A DNA stretch of 64,000 nucleotides from Pinus tabuliformis (Eukaryota; Streptophyta; Pinopsida; Pinales; Pinaceae), in the NCBI GenBank assembly GCA_031772625.1, contig CM062808.1:138114605-138178604 (forward strand), given 5' to 3'. The translations under genes were made by a program, and so were the position numbers. Positions 52,199 through 62,461 of this stretch are shown here, one piece after another. Each line of letters begins with the position of its first letter. The first letter of the stretch is position 1. The notes below the pieces were generated by a model. That model was not told where the DNA came from, did not search any database, and saw only the letters and a list, made by a program, of their open reading frames with translations.

Positions 52199-54400
52199 AT
52201 GTCCCCAACGAGGTCGGGATATAAGGAGTTAGGGCTTGAACTGGTCGAACCTTTGCAAGACCAGCCTCGCAAATCTCGACGTCCTCCCATGGCGGATGAG
52301 AAGAAAGACGAGGGGGCAGGAGATCCTATCAAAATCTTGCTCGAAGAAGCACTCGAGCGGCAAAGGAACGCGATGATGGATAGCTTTACGCAGATCCTTC
52401 AGTGGCTACCCAGAGGCGACGCATCAGCTTCCAACAGCTACTCTGGAAACGCCACACCGTTTAAGGTACAAGTTAATTTTGAAATCCCCATCTTCAAGGG
52501 TCAAATAGACGCAGATGCCGTAGATAAATGGTTAAATCTGCTAGATGGGTATTTTTCTGTTCACGAATTTTCAAGTCGAGAGAAGATTGTTTTCGCTCTT
52601 CTCAAAGCAGCCCCCCACGTCAAGGACTGGTGGGAAACCTATTGCGAGCAGAAGGGTGAAAGTACAGGCTCACTATTTTCAACCGCACCCACTTGGAATG
52701 ACTTCCGGGATGCCATCAAGGAGCAGTACTACCCCGTCGGAAGCTATGAGGACAAATACATCAAATGGACCACACTACGGCAGGGACGAGACCAAGATGT
52801 GCCGGAGTTCACAAACATTTTTCATACCCTTCACACACAGTTGGGTATCAAAGATTCTGAGCTGCATCTGGTACTCAAATACCGCGGCTACCTACACAGA
52901 TACATCCAGGAAGAGATGGAGTTCTTGAACATCTCCTCACTCGGCACAGCATACCGATATGCTGTCAAAATCGAGCAAAAGTTCAAACAGAAGAAGCGAG
53001 ACTTTGGATCTGCAAATCCAAAGCCCAAAGGACAAATCCAAGGCGGGGTGACCCAAGACAACCCGTCGAAGCTACAAGAAAAGAACAACACCACGAAACC
53101 GAAGAAGGACACAGGAAAGTGGTGTGAGTTCCACAAGAGTCCCACTCATAACACAAGTGAGTGTCGGACCAAGCAGTCGCTGGTGGCCAAGTTGAAGGCT
53201 TCCGAATCAGATGCATGTTCCGACTCTGAGTCAGAACCCGACAAGGGGAATGACAAAGGGAAGCAGATTATTGATGCGGATCCCAGCGCCACTGTTGCTA
53301 CTGCCAAGATCCAGAAAAATGAGCCCGAAGATCCAGAGGAGGGGGAACGTCTTTTCCACTCACAGATGTGGGTGAAGGGTTCGCCACTGCAATTCATTGT
53401 CGACAATGGCAGCCAAAAGAACCTCATTTCAGCAGAGGTCGTGAAGCGGTTGGGCCTACCAACTACACCACACCCACAGCCGTACAGTATCGGTTGGCTT
53501 CACGAAGGACGAGATCTCAAAGTTCGCCAGCAGTGTCGCCTTCCCTACAGCATCAAGCCCTTCACAGACGAGGTATTGTGTGATGTTACACCTCTGGATG
53601 TTTGTGATGTACTATTAGGCCAGCCATACTTGTGGAGGCGACATGTTGTGTATGAGTCAAGGCCTTGCGCTGTCATCATTTCTTTGGATAATTCATTATA
53701 CAGGATACCAGAGGTAGCCCCACCTACCGCCACCTCTTTGATCACTGCTAAGAAAGGCAGCAAGCTCATCTCACAAACTAGGAAATTTATTTTCTGTCTG
53801 GTTCGTTCCCAATGTAAGGGGAAGATCGTTGCTACATCCATGACCCCCGCGAAGGGTTCCTCCACACAGCAGCAGCAGCAGAGGGATACAGTCATGACAG
53901 AACACAGGAACAACTTCTCGTTACCTGGAGGGGTACCACACAAGTTTCAGGTGGGCGATAAAGTTTGGTTACATCTGCAGAGGGAGCGCCTTACCAGAAC
54001 CCATCAGAAACTCAGACCACTTCGACATGGTCCTTACACCATTACCAAAGCTATGGGAGACAATGCATTTGAGCTCAGCATTCCCCCATTCCTTGGCCTG
54101 CACCCGGTGTTCAATGTCGACCGCCTTCGGCCATACTTTCCACCATTACTAGACACGTCCGACATTGCAGAACAACTCACACCCACAGAGTTAAATCCAG
54201 CTTGCATGGAACAAGTTGCAACTGGTCGGATCATGGACACACAGATCAAGCACACTCGCCAGCAGAATATCCAACTGTATCAAGTTGTCAAAGCAGGACA
54301 ACTCCTTCACCAGGGCAAGTGGCTCACCAGGGACCAAGTGCAGCAGAAGTTCCCTCATCTCATGGAGGAACTCAACGCAATGGGGACCATTGCTTCCTAA
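52199..54400 (+). CDS. Gag-protease-(integrase tail) fusion polyprotein, RT/RH/IN core deleted
   Basis: 733 uninterrupted codons; a second ATG at residue 31 (MADEKKDEG) may be used. Gag domain at about residues 90-250 (FEIPIFKGQIDADAVDKWLN … AYRYAVKIEQKFKQKKRD), knuckle-like CEFHKSPTHNTSEC at about 310-325, and a protease site FIVDNGSQKNLIS at about 400 (D-N-G-S in place of D-S/T-G-A/S) with DVLLGQPYLWRRHVV. The text then changes near residues 555-590 to the integrase C-terminus: FQVGDKVWLHLQRERL, LRPLRHGPYTITKA, HPVFNVDRLRPYFPP (GPY/F module) and a short chromodomain-like tail (RIMDTQIKHTRQQ … KWLTRDQVQ). The RT, RNase H and integrase catalytic domains are absent, yet the frame is open. It would supply particle protein but needs enzymes in trans. 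Confidence 0.9.
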   Translation: MSPTRSGYKELGLELVEPLQDQPRKSRRPPMADEKKDEGAGDPIKILLEEALERQRNAMMDSFTQILQWLPRGDASASNSYSGNATPFKVQVNFEIPIFKGQIDADAVDKWLNLLDGYFSVHEFSSREKIVFALLKAAPHVKDWWETYCEQKGESTGSLFSTAPTWNDFRDAIKEQYYPVGSYEDKYIKWTTLRQGRDQDVPEFTNIFHTLHTQLGIKDSELHLVLKYRGYLHRYIQEEMEFLNISSLGTAYRYAVKIEQKFKQKKRDFGSANPKPKGQIQGGVTQDNPSKLQEKNNTTKPKKDTGKWCEFHKSPTHNTSECRTKQSLVAKLKASESDACSDSESEPDKGNDKGKQIIDADPSATVATAKIQKNEPEDPEEGERLFHSQMWVKGSPLQFIVDNGSQKNLISAEVVKRLGLPTTPHPQPYSIGWLHEGRDLKVRQQCRLPYSIKPFTDEVLCDVTPLDVCDVLLGQPYLWRRHVVYESRPCAVIISLDNSLYRIPEVAPPTATSLITAKKGSKLISQTRKFIFCLVRSQCKGKIVATSMTPAKGSSTQQQQQRDTVMTEHRNNFSLPGGVPHKFQVGDKVWLHLQRERLTRTHQKLRPLRHGPYTITKAMGDNAFELSIPPFLGLHPVFNVDRLRPYFPPLLDTSDIAEQLTPTELNPACMEQVATGRIMDTQIKHTRQQNIQLYQVVKAGQLLHQGKWLTRDQVQQKFPHLMEELNAMGTIAS

Positions 54401-54411
54401 GGGGGGAGGAA
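54399..54411 (+). other. Polypurine tract of the young element
   Basis: AAGGGGGGAGGAA overlaps the TAA stop of the polyprotein and abuts the 3' LTR TGATCC. Confidence 0.95.
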
Positions 54412-55100
54412 TGATCCAGGTGGATATTGGTGGCCACCCGCTAATTCCACTTGGATCCCCTCTAGTGCTTCTTACAGTTTTTATCAGTTTCCTTAATTAT
54501 AGCACAGTTTACTATTTTTAGCAGTTTTTCGGGTCCTAAACTTCCGGAGCCGTTTTGAGGCCCTAAACGACTTTTTTTGGGAAATCCACGGCCAATGATT
54601 TTTTTTGATAAAAATCGTCTTTTCAGTCGTAGTCCTCGGAGAGATCTTTCCAACGGGCTATCATGCACGTCAAACAGAGATAGTATGACCAATTCGCGAC
54701 CCGGGAAGTTGATGTACCAACTTACCCAAAAACGGGGCCCACAATTTGGCGTTTCATCTTCTAGGGTTAGGTTTTGGAATGTGAAGGGTTTTCCATTGTT
54801 TCTCAACAATAAATAGGCCCTCGAGCCTCATTGTAACATAGTTCAAAACAGTTCAGAGGCATGTAGCCGACACATCTCTTCTCAGAGATAAGCTACCATC
54901 GCCCTAGCTGGGTTATTTCTATTTGTAAGCATATTTCAGTATTCTCCATTAATGAAATGAAGTATTATTTCTGCGGCATCTCTGTTTTTATGGTTATCGC
55001 ATATTATTATTTCTGTTGCATCTCTGTTTTTATGGTTATCGCATCTCTGTATTTATGGTTATCTCTGTAATCTATTGCGTTCCTGCTTAAATCTGGATCA
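54412..55100 (+). mobile_element. 3' LTR of the young element
   Basis: 689 bp, near-identical to 51469-52157 (differences include AATTT/AGTTT, CAGCG/CAATG, CCCCGGG/CCCGGG, CCGCGG/CTGCGG and CCGGATCA/CTGGATCA). Followed by TCTGC, where the LINE resumes. Confidence 0.97.
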
Positions 55101-55766
55101 TCTGCCCCATTCTATCCTTACACATCTCATCTGAACAATTTGCATTTCTTCAGGATCGTTAGATACATGAAGCTATCGGTACAGCCCAGGAGGTAATGCA
55201 TTCCATCAAGATAAAAAAGCTGAAAGGTATGATACTCAAGGTAGATCTCTCAAAATAATTTGATTGCGCTCGCTGGTTATATATAAGAATGATTTTAACT
55301 CATTTAGGTTTTCCTCCAGATTTCATCAATTGGATTATGTGTTGTATAACTAAATTTTCTTTCAGTGTCCTCATAAATGGTTCAGCCTCACCTTATTTCC
55401 ACTTGGAAAGGGGACTCAGACAAGGATGCCCCCTCTCCCCTCTACTTTTTCTGCTAATTATGGAGGGTCTAAGCAGGCTTATCATGGAAGAAAACATGTT
55501 GGGTCATTTACAGGGTATTAAGATCTCCAATAATTGCATACTGGCTCATTTATTTTTTGTAGACGAAGTCCTGTTCTTCCTAAATGGATGTATTGGGCAT
55601 GGAGATTAACAACAATAAGTCTACCATCACTACATCGGGTTGTTCTCCTCATGAAATTCAATATGCACTCTACAAGTTCCCCTTCACTCTACACACCTTG
55701 GTTGACGGACTAAAATATCTTGGATATCGCCTAAAACCACAACACTATAGAATAGTTGTTTGGCTA
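55101..55766 (+). pseudogene. LINE ORF2 reverse transcriptase, second part
   Basis: Resumes after the insertion: HEAIGTAQEVMHSIKIKKLK, GMILKVDLSK, then frame 55289-55609 LTHLGFPPDFINWIMCCITK, FSVLINGSASPYFHLERGLR, QGCPLSPLLFLLIMEGLSRL and AHLFFVDEVLFF. The catalytic (F/Y)xDD box is FVDE, so the second Asp is Glu. After a frameshift, NNKSTITTSGCS and LKYLGYRLKP lead to the next break at about 55766. Dead enzyme. Confidence 0.9.
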
Positions 55767-57062
55767 TGGTTGGTGATGCAGGAGCATCCGAGCACCCTTC
55801 ATTAAAATCAGAATCCAATGCTGTGAAAGGGGAGAACGTGGACAAGTTCAAACAGAGCTAAATTGATGGAATAGATAAGTCTCTAAAAGACTTATCTAGT
55901 GTAGTTATCTTCCATATATGCAAGTAGAGAGATTTAGGCAATTTGTGAGGAAGTCGTGGATCTTAGATGATCCACGCCTTTGTAATTTCTTATATAAAGA
56001 GAGTCTGTGTTGTAATAGGGGAGAGATGGGATACAGTGTAGTCGAAGGAGAACTTGTGACTAAGGCTGAGATGCCTTAGACTATAATCTAGTTATGTATA
56101 TATATAATGGAAATATTGTGTGTTATTTGTATCTCGTGTGTCTGTGTATTGTTTATCTATAGTTTAGATGTATGAGCTAAGTTTTGTGTTACGGGTTTGT
56201 TGATCGACCATCAATCACTATAAGGATCGATGGCAATCCAATGTTAAATACGATATCATAGCGAGACTTGTTGTATGGAGTAACGTGAGGGCCTTAACAA
56301 AGTATGGCAAAGAAACTCTGTGTTAGAACGTAATTCCACCGAAAAGTGAACGCGATCAAGTCAACGGAGGAGATTGAATAAACATAACAGGAGTCGTCGG
56401 ATCCGTTAGATCGACCGATACTATCGACGAAAGTGGAATCCAGAGGAGCCATCGCAGCTATCCGATGGGAGGAGAGCTACGATCATCACGTGGTGAAGAA
56501 GTGCAGGAGTTAATCAGAAGAGAAGGTGGTTTTCGTATGCCGGAAGTTGTTTCTCGCGCGGCCTCAAAGCCGTAAACGGAATTTGAAAAATGGACCCAAG
56601 AAAGTTATAGACTATGATCTAATCCAGTTGAAGTCCGAATAGATCACAGTCATTTGTTTAATGGCGATCTGACAGATATCGTGTGGTTAACATGCACGGG
56701 TTTTAATTTAGAAACCGGACACAATGGGGTTTTATACAGCGAGGTTAAACCTTCGTTGAGTTCTGGCTCTCAAGACCGTCCATTGGTTAACGGATCGAAC
56801 GATAATCGCGCGCAAACATGTGCGAGGGTTAATGGCTTGAGCGGACTCGATAGGTTATCAAAAAGGGTTAAGGTTTATTTGAGTTCCGGCTTTCACCGTT
56901 CAATGGTTGATTAGTCGGGTTTTGTTGTGTTTCCGTGGATTAGGGGTTTTATGTAAAATCCACCAATTAAAAGGTTTCCCATATATACGTGGGCCATATC
57001 CCACAGGTCCATGTGCCTAATTATGTAAATATGTAGCTAAATTGTGTAAATGCAGTTTTCTT
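55767..57062. mobile_element. ~1.3-kb LTR-like insertion in the LINE
   Basis: LINE coding stops near 55766 and resumes at 57063, and short flanks GGCTA and GGCAT may be a worn target duplication. Inside are a TATA motif (TTATATAAAGAG at about 55989) followed by TGTTGTAATAGGGG, and a PBS-like GATATCATAGCGAG at 56253, which suggest an LTR plus leader of a Copia-type element. Two related ~45-bp units (GGTTAA…TTGAGTTC(T/C)GGCT) occur at 56743 and 56867. No pol coding. Borders are approximate. Confidence 0.5.
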
Positions 57063-58854
57063 GGCATCAGTTGTTTGCCAAGATCAAGCGTAGACTTTGC
57101 ATTTGGCATCACAAATATCTATCCATAGCAAGTCGACTAGTCCTCATAAAATTTGTTCTTGAGGCCACACTTGTCTACTGAATGTCCCTAGCATGGATCC
57201 CTGGAGGCATACTCTCCATAATACAAAACCAATGTTTCAGATTCCTTTGGAAAAGTAGAGAGGAAGGCAGGATATTTGCTTGGGCCCATTGGGAACTGAT
57301 AGCACTACCCAAGAAATGGGGAGGATGGGGAATTAAAAGTTTGTCACACTTTTCAACTACCCTCGCTGCTAAATTGGGGTGGCAACTTCTCACCACTCGC
57401 AGTTTATGGTCAAAGGTTGTCTCCAAAAAATACATTCATCCACTCAACACATTGGATTGGAACAAAACATGCATATCTAATATATGGAAAGTTGTCCTCA
57501 ACTCATTTCCACATATTCGGGAAGGTATTACCTGGAGAATACATTCTGGCTCTTCGGTGCGAATTGGATGGGATCCATGGATAGGAAATGGCAACACATA
57601 CAGGCTCCCTCAAGATTTAATTGTGCACCTCTCCAACTCAGGCATCACACATCTAGATCATATAGTTGATCCTAAGAACACCACCCTTTTCTCACAAGCC
57701 TAAAAATTTGCACACCGATTAAACCTCCCCGAAATATGGCATCAAATATGGGAATTATATATAAATTCTCTCTCTGAATCACATATTAGGATTACCAACA
57801 ACGAAGATGAACTAATCTGGGCATTGGCAAAACACAGGAAGTATTATCCCAAGGAAGGATACCTCAGCAACTTCGCGGACGATCGACCACCAGTTTTGTA
57901 GCAGTGGTGGAGACAAATATGGAAATTGAAGGCACCACCTCGATCACGATTGTTCATGTGGACTGTGCTCAGGAACAAGGCCCCCACCGGGGACAATATC
58001 TTGAAATGAACCTTCCATGGCCCACCTTGGTGTTGCTTATGCAGGAACAGCACAACATCTACAAACCACATTTTTCTTCATTTCCCAGTCACATTGGAAT
58101 TATGGCACACAATTCTATCTTCCACCCTCATCCCCATCCGATGGCAGGGAAATTCTGTCTTGGAAGCATGGCACTCCTAGTGGGCATCGTCCAATCCGAT
58201 CAAAGCCAAGAACATACCTACCCTCATTTGTTGGGCCATCTAGTTAGCCAGGAACCAGATCATTTTCTCAAATCATCTACCAAACTGGCACCTAATCTCT
58301 GCCTGGGTAATGGCCACTTATAATCTTATTCCTGATGATGATACCTCTCCTACTAGGCCTGTTATCCCTGAAACCATCAACAAATATTACCCTTGGGCAT
58401 ATTTCAACGGGTGTGCACAAGAAGGGGGTTGTGGGGGAGGAGCTATCCTATACCTATCAAATTCTCATTTCTTCAAAATTCAGATGGTGCTGGGAATTGG
58501 AAAAAATAATTTTTCCGAGCTCATTACTCTCAGACATCTACTTCAATTTGCATTAGAAAAATAGTGTAGAAATATTCAATTTTTTGGAGATTCAAAGATC
58601 ATAATCAATTGGCTCAACAATACTTCTAATTGTCATGCATTCTCACTGAGGCACATTTTGGATGAGGCACAAAGACTTAAACCACATTTTGACTCCATTG
58701 TTAGTCGTCATATATATAGGGAATGCAACTAGGTTTCTGATCAGTTATCCAAGGAAGCTGCGATCTGGGCTAGAGGTACATGGATGATTCGGGAACATAG
58801 GGACGGTGAACACTACCAATACTATCAGAGACCATATATGGACTTCAAAGAATA
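57063..58854 (+). pseudogene. LINE ORF2 C-terminal region: zf-RVT and RNase H
   Basis: Continues as LFAKIKRRLCIWHHKYLSIA, MSLAWIPGGILSIIQNQCFR, FAWAHWELIALPKKWGGWGI, SLWSKVVSKKYI and VRIGWDPWIGNG, then the zinc-binding part (WKLKAPPRSRLFMWTVLRNK) and an RNase H-like end: WAYFNGCAQEGGCGGGAIL (the first Asp is Asn), FSELITLRHLLQFALEK (Glu), IQFFGDSKIIINWLN (Asp), VSDQLSKEA. L1-type plant LINEs carry this RNase H at the ORF2 C-terminus. Stops and shifts at 57701, 57899, 58007, 58562 and 58730. Confidence 0.88.
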
Positions 58855-59205
58855 AGGGCTTGATGGGCCTGGTTTTATGGGTTATAATTTTGATTATCTA
58901 TCAATACATATTTACTACATATTTAGTGTTTACTTGATGTATATATTGACAGAACTATAACTGTACTCCCAGGGTGTTTGTACTCTGATATTTTTTTATA
59001 ATTTTGATTATCTATCAATACATATTTACCACATATTTAGTGTTTACTTGATGTATATATTGACAGAACTATAACTGTACTCCCAGGGTGTTTGTACTCT
59101 GATATTTTTTTATGGGCGAGTCGCCCCACCTTAGAGCATATGCTACACATCATCTACATGTAATTTTCCTAATATCAATGAAAATTACTATTTTTCATGG
59201 GGGGA
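58855..59205 (+). other. LINE 3' untranslated region
   Basis: Holds the 114-bp duplication described separately, then TATGGGCGAGTCGCCCCACC and AATATCAATGAAAATTACTA, a typical end of plant LINE transcripts. No poly(A) tail remains and no target duplication was identified. Confidence 0.6.
58882..59109. repeat. 114-bp tandem duplication in the LINE 3' UTR
   Basis: 58882-58995 and 58996-59109 are identical except for one base (TTTACTACAT versus TTTACCACAT). Far younger than the LINE itself. Confidence 0.95.
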
Positions 59206-59895
59206 ATTATGGTTTATGGGCATGTGGTATGGATAAACCATTATATTGGCCCATGGTATTGTAACAAATCTTATTTACAAGTTACTAATATCCATGGTTG
59301 GTAAAGTGGGGATGGATATTGGTGATTAAAAATCTTTTCATATTATTATAAAATATTTTGATTGTGAAATAAGTTATGATTTTTTGGTATGTGGTATTGT
59401 TAAGCCATAGTATTAGCCCATACTATTGTAACAAAACATATTCACAAGTTCATAATATCAATGACAAAGTGGGGTGAATATCCATGATAAAGAATCTTGT
59501 CATATTTTTATAATTTATTTTGATTGCGAAATAAGTTATGTTTATTGGACATGTGGTATTGATAAGCCATGATATTATCCCATGGTATTCTAATAAATCC
59601 TATTTACAAGTTAATAATATGTATGGTAAAGTGGGGATGAATATCCATGGTTAAGAATATTTTCATATTGTTACAAAATATTTTGATTGTAAAATAAGTT
59701 ATGTTTTTTGGTCATGTGTTATTGTAACAAAGCCTAATTTTTACAAATTAATAATATGCATGGTAAAGTGGTAGCCATGGATAAGAATCTTGTCATATTG
59801 TTATAAAATATTTTGGTTGTAAAATAAGTTACGGTTTTTGGGCATGATAAGCCATGGTATTGTAACAAAGTCTATTCACAAACTAATAACAAAAT
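59206..59895. repeat. ~164-bp satellite-like array, about 4.3 units
   Basis: The marker AAGTTATGNTTTTTGG(G/T)CATGTGGTATTG recurs at about 59208, 59374, 59536, 59699 and 59829 (spacings 166, 162, 163, 130). Each unit also holds CCCATGGTATTGTAACAAA, AAGTGGGGATGAATATCCATGG and TCATATTGTTATAAAATATT. Units are about 80-85% alike by eye. The fourth is shortened. Confidence 0.9.
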
Positions 59896-61920
59896 CAAAA
59901 TATAACAAATTGAATTTTATTTAGTTGAACCAAAATTTAAATGTTTGCAATCATCGCTGATTACTTTTAATGTTTTTCTATTTTTTAACTAAGCTTACAT
60001 TTAGAATTGTTTACATACTTAAATTACACTTTCACATATACTCTATACTGGATTGTAGAATGCCTCTAGAAACAATCACCGTCAAAGTCCAATAAATTTC
60101 AATTTGGCCTCTTCCTATTTGTGAGTCAAATCATTTTTTTCATTTTTTATATGGAAAACAATTTAGATATTTTTTAGCAGAATAATTTAATATAAGATGA
60201 AAAATATTCTTATTTTCATTTTCAAAATTACATTGAATCTTATGTCTTGATTAGCAGCAGACAAGCTTCATTACCTGCCGTTCTAGCCCTACATTATAAT
60301 TTATTTTTATATAAGGAGCCTCAATAAGAAGATGATCTAAACAAAGCTTGCATTTAAGTGTCAGTAATCTGCAAGCCAAAACCTATACTTTAGCTGTCGT
60401 TTCCTTCTTAGATCCCCAATGATTTCTTGCTCTGTAGTTACACATGGGCACCCTTATTATATGCTAGTGCAGAAATTTAGCAGAAATTGACCACTGCAGC
60501 TACTTGTACGCTTGCACCAATGTGTGCCTCAAATGTTTTGCAAAATATAAAGAGGAGTCCAAAATGTATTTCATGTTATTGCTTCATAGCATTATTACTG
60601 GCAAAATACACAGCAGGGTAAACTTTTTGGATTTGTACAGTTTGAGAGCTTGGGTTCGTAAAAATGTGCTGCAGGGTCTCTAAATCTTTACATGGCGCAT
60701 GTCATTCTCAGTCCATCCTCGTGTATAAAATGCAGTCAAACTTTTAACCAGACAAGAATCACCATGAGTTATTTGGATGTGTGAGGGTTCTTCTGATATG
60801 TCAATATCTTTGCCCACAATGCGTTGGATGTGCCTGAAACTTCATAGCACTATGAACGTGTATTTGTGTAAGTCAAAAAGACTGCAGATTGCAATCGATA
60901 TATACAAAAATTTCGTAGAGCAGTCTTTGCCAATTGCATTAATACTAAACTTACTTTTTTATTTTTCTTATTTAAGATTTCTTTTGCGTATCATTTAAAA
61001 GTTATAAATTTTGGAACCATGCAACCAGTCACTGCATCCTTTACAAAACAAAACATTTTTCCATGCAACCAGTCACTGCATCCTTTAGCCTATTCCTTCT
61101 GGTTCAAGCTTTATTCAACAATAAAACTCAAGTAATTATAACAATATGTTTGATATAAACAATTGTAAGAATTAAATGACTACTGAAGATAACCATCTCT
61201 CTTCACAGTTACTGAAACCCAAATTAACAATAACACACAAAATATGAATACATGTTTAAGATTATACAATAAAAAATTTCATGAAAAACGAATAATAACA
61301 TAGAAAGACAATCAGAATTAAAAATAGTTTATACAGTGAGAAGGTTCATTAAAAGCCGATCATATGATATAGATAGTGAAAAGTTTCATTCAAATATGAC
61401 ACAGAGAAAATCAGAATTAAATATAGTTTATATGTTGTAAATATTGTTACAGGGAAAGAAATATGTGGTGAATATTATCGCCTGGCCCAAATTATCTGAA
61501 AATGTGTTGTTCTGTAAACATTGGTTTTGGGTAATAAGAATCAAGTTCACATATAGTCCAGGATTTGGGAGGAAAAAAAGAACCATCGGAAATATCGAAA
61601 GAAAGACTCGAAACTTCTTCGAAACGCTAGACAATGAAATTTAAATCTCGGTAAATATTTAGGATGCCGAGACCCTGAAAAATTCAAGAAAATCGAAAAT
61701 ATCAGAAGATATCAAAGAAAAGTATAGAGTAATGGAATTGAAATATATTGCATTGGCATGCTTAGATGAGAAGCTAGATCATTTCTTTCGCTCCACAGCT
61801 CTGCAGCTCACCACCCAGGTACAATTCGGTTAAAATTCCGAGTCAATTTCAATTGAAATCCTTCAGGTTCAGGTTCATTACAACCCAATCTTTCTGATCA
61901 AATTTAATGGGAACCGCTAA
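59896..61920. other. AT-rich, apparently low-copy DNA
   Basis: About 2 kb without convincing coding. A 27-bp direct repeat is annotated at 61017-61087, and AATCAGAATTAAA(A/T)ATAGTTTATA occurs twice (about 61311 and 61409). The open frame 61444-61644 (and its antisense) lacks homology. A first-exon or UTR of a distant gene cannot be excluded. Confidence 0.45.
61017..61087. repeat. 27-bp direct repeat, 44 bp apart
   Basis: CCATGCAACCAGTCACTGCA followed by TCCTTTA at 61017-61043 and 61061-61087, identical. Confidence 0.9.
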
Positions 61921-62297
61921 TTAGCGTTCGCTTAGTGTCCTGCCTGCAAATACCCTGTCTTCCCTGGAATCGAACTTGATTTACAGGCTAAACTACAACT
62001 CAGATCCGTCCAATGAACGAAGATGTATATTCAACTCTGTAATTGTGATCGTAGAGGGATGGATGCTTCCACTGCACATCACCTTTCGCTCTAACGAAAA
62101 GCCGAAACCTCTGCACGGATTTACAAAATTCAAACCTCCGAGGGTCTGCAGGAAGTGCAGACGTACTACACATCTCATTTCTCTCAAACAAAAACGGAAA
62201 CCTCTGCACGGATTTTACATCAATAAAAAACCTCCCGCTCTTAGCGTTCGCTTAGTGTCCTGCCTGCAAATACCCTGTCTTCCCTGGAATCGAACTT
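61921..62297. repeat. 57-bp identical direct repeat bracketing a 93-bp duplication
   Basis: A 57-bp stretch starting TTAGCGTTCGCTTAGTGTCC is identical at 61921-61977 and 62241-62297. Between them, ACT(G/A)CACATC… to GAAACCTCTGCACGGATTT is tandemly duplicated (about 62071-62122 and 62165-62216, period about 93 bp, diverged). The two layers imply two duplication events of different age. Confidence 0.9.
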
Positions 62298-62461
62298 TGA
62301 AATAAATCCTCGAACAATTTCAGTGTAGAAGTTGGCAACCTTAGGTCGGTGCTTTTATCAAGGTTCCCATCCATAGCTGTGTCTGGCTTCTGCCGACGGC
62401 GGCACTTCTTTGTGGAAGTCGGCATGCTTGGATCAGCACTCTCATCAAGCCTCCCATCCAT
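62252..62461 (-). CDS. Short ORF with two 29-residue repeats, unknown function
   Basis: 69 codons on the minus strand: MDGRLDESADPSMPTSTKKC… and MDGNLDKSTDLRLPTSTLKL, i.e. two 87-bp units in the same frame (29 residues apart), followed by a tail encoded by the 57-bp repeat. The hydrophilic Asp/Ser/Thr character and preserved frame suggest a real or recently real exon, but I recognise no family and no splice sites or promoter were fixed. Could equally be a chance frame over a repeat. Confidence 0.3.
   Translation of the reverse strand: MDGRLDESADPSMPTSTKKCRRRQKPDTAMDGNLDKSTDLRLPTSTLKLFEDLFQSSIPGKTGYLQAGH

Larger units (their letters stand above)
51469..55100 (+). mobile_element. Young, internally deleted Ty3 element
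   Basis: 3,632 bp with 689-bp LTRs (51469-52157 and 54412-55100) ending TGATCC…GGATCA, PBS at 52159, PPT at 54399, and TCTGC duplicated outside both ends (51464-51468, 55101-55105). The LTRs differ at about 9 substitutions and 2 single-base indels by eye (roughly 1.3-1.6%), mostly C/T or G/A. The single internal frame lacks RT, RNase H and integrase core. It sits in the RT of the LINE. Confidence 0.97.

Noticed and set aside
52888-53943. Minus-strand open frames inside the young element (up to 132 codons)
   Set aside because: They mirror the strongly coding plus-strand polyprotein and have no homology.
48034-59190. Treating the LINE as three separate genes
   Set aside because: The endonuclease, RT and RNase H text are in order and the breaks fall exactly at one TSD-bounded insertion and one LTR-like insertion.
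61428-61644. Overlapping 66-68-codon frames on both strands
   Set aside because: Neither strand shows a recognisable domain, splice site or codon bias; left as unassigned DNA.
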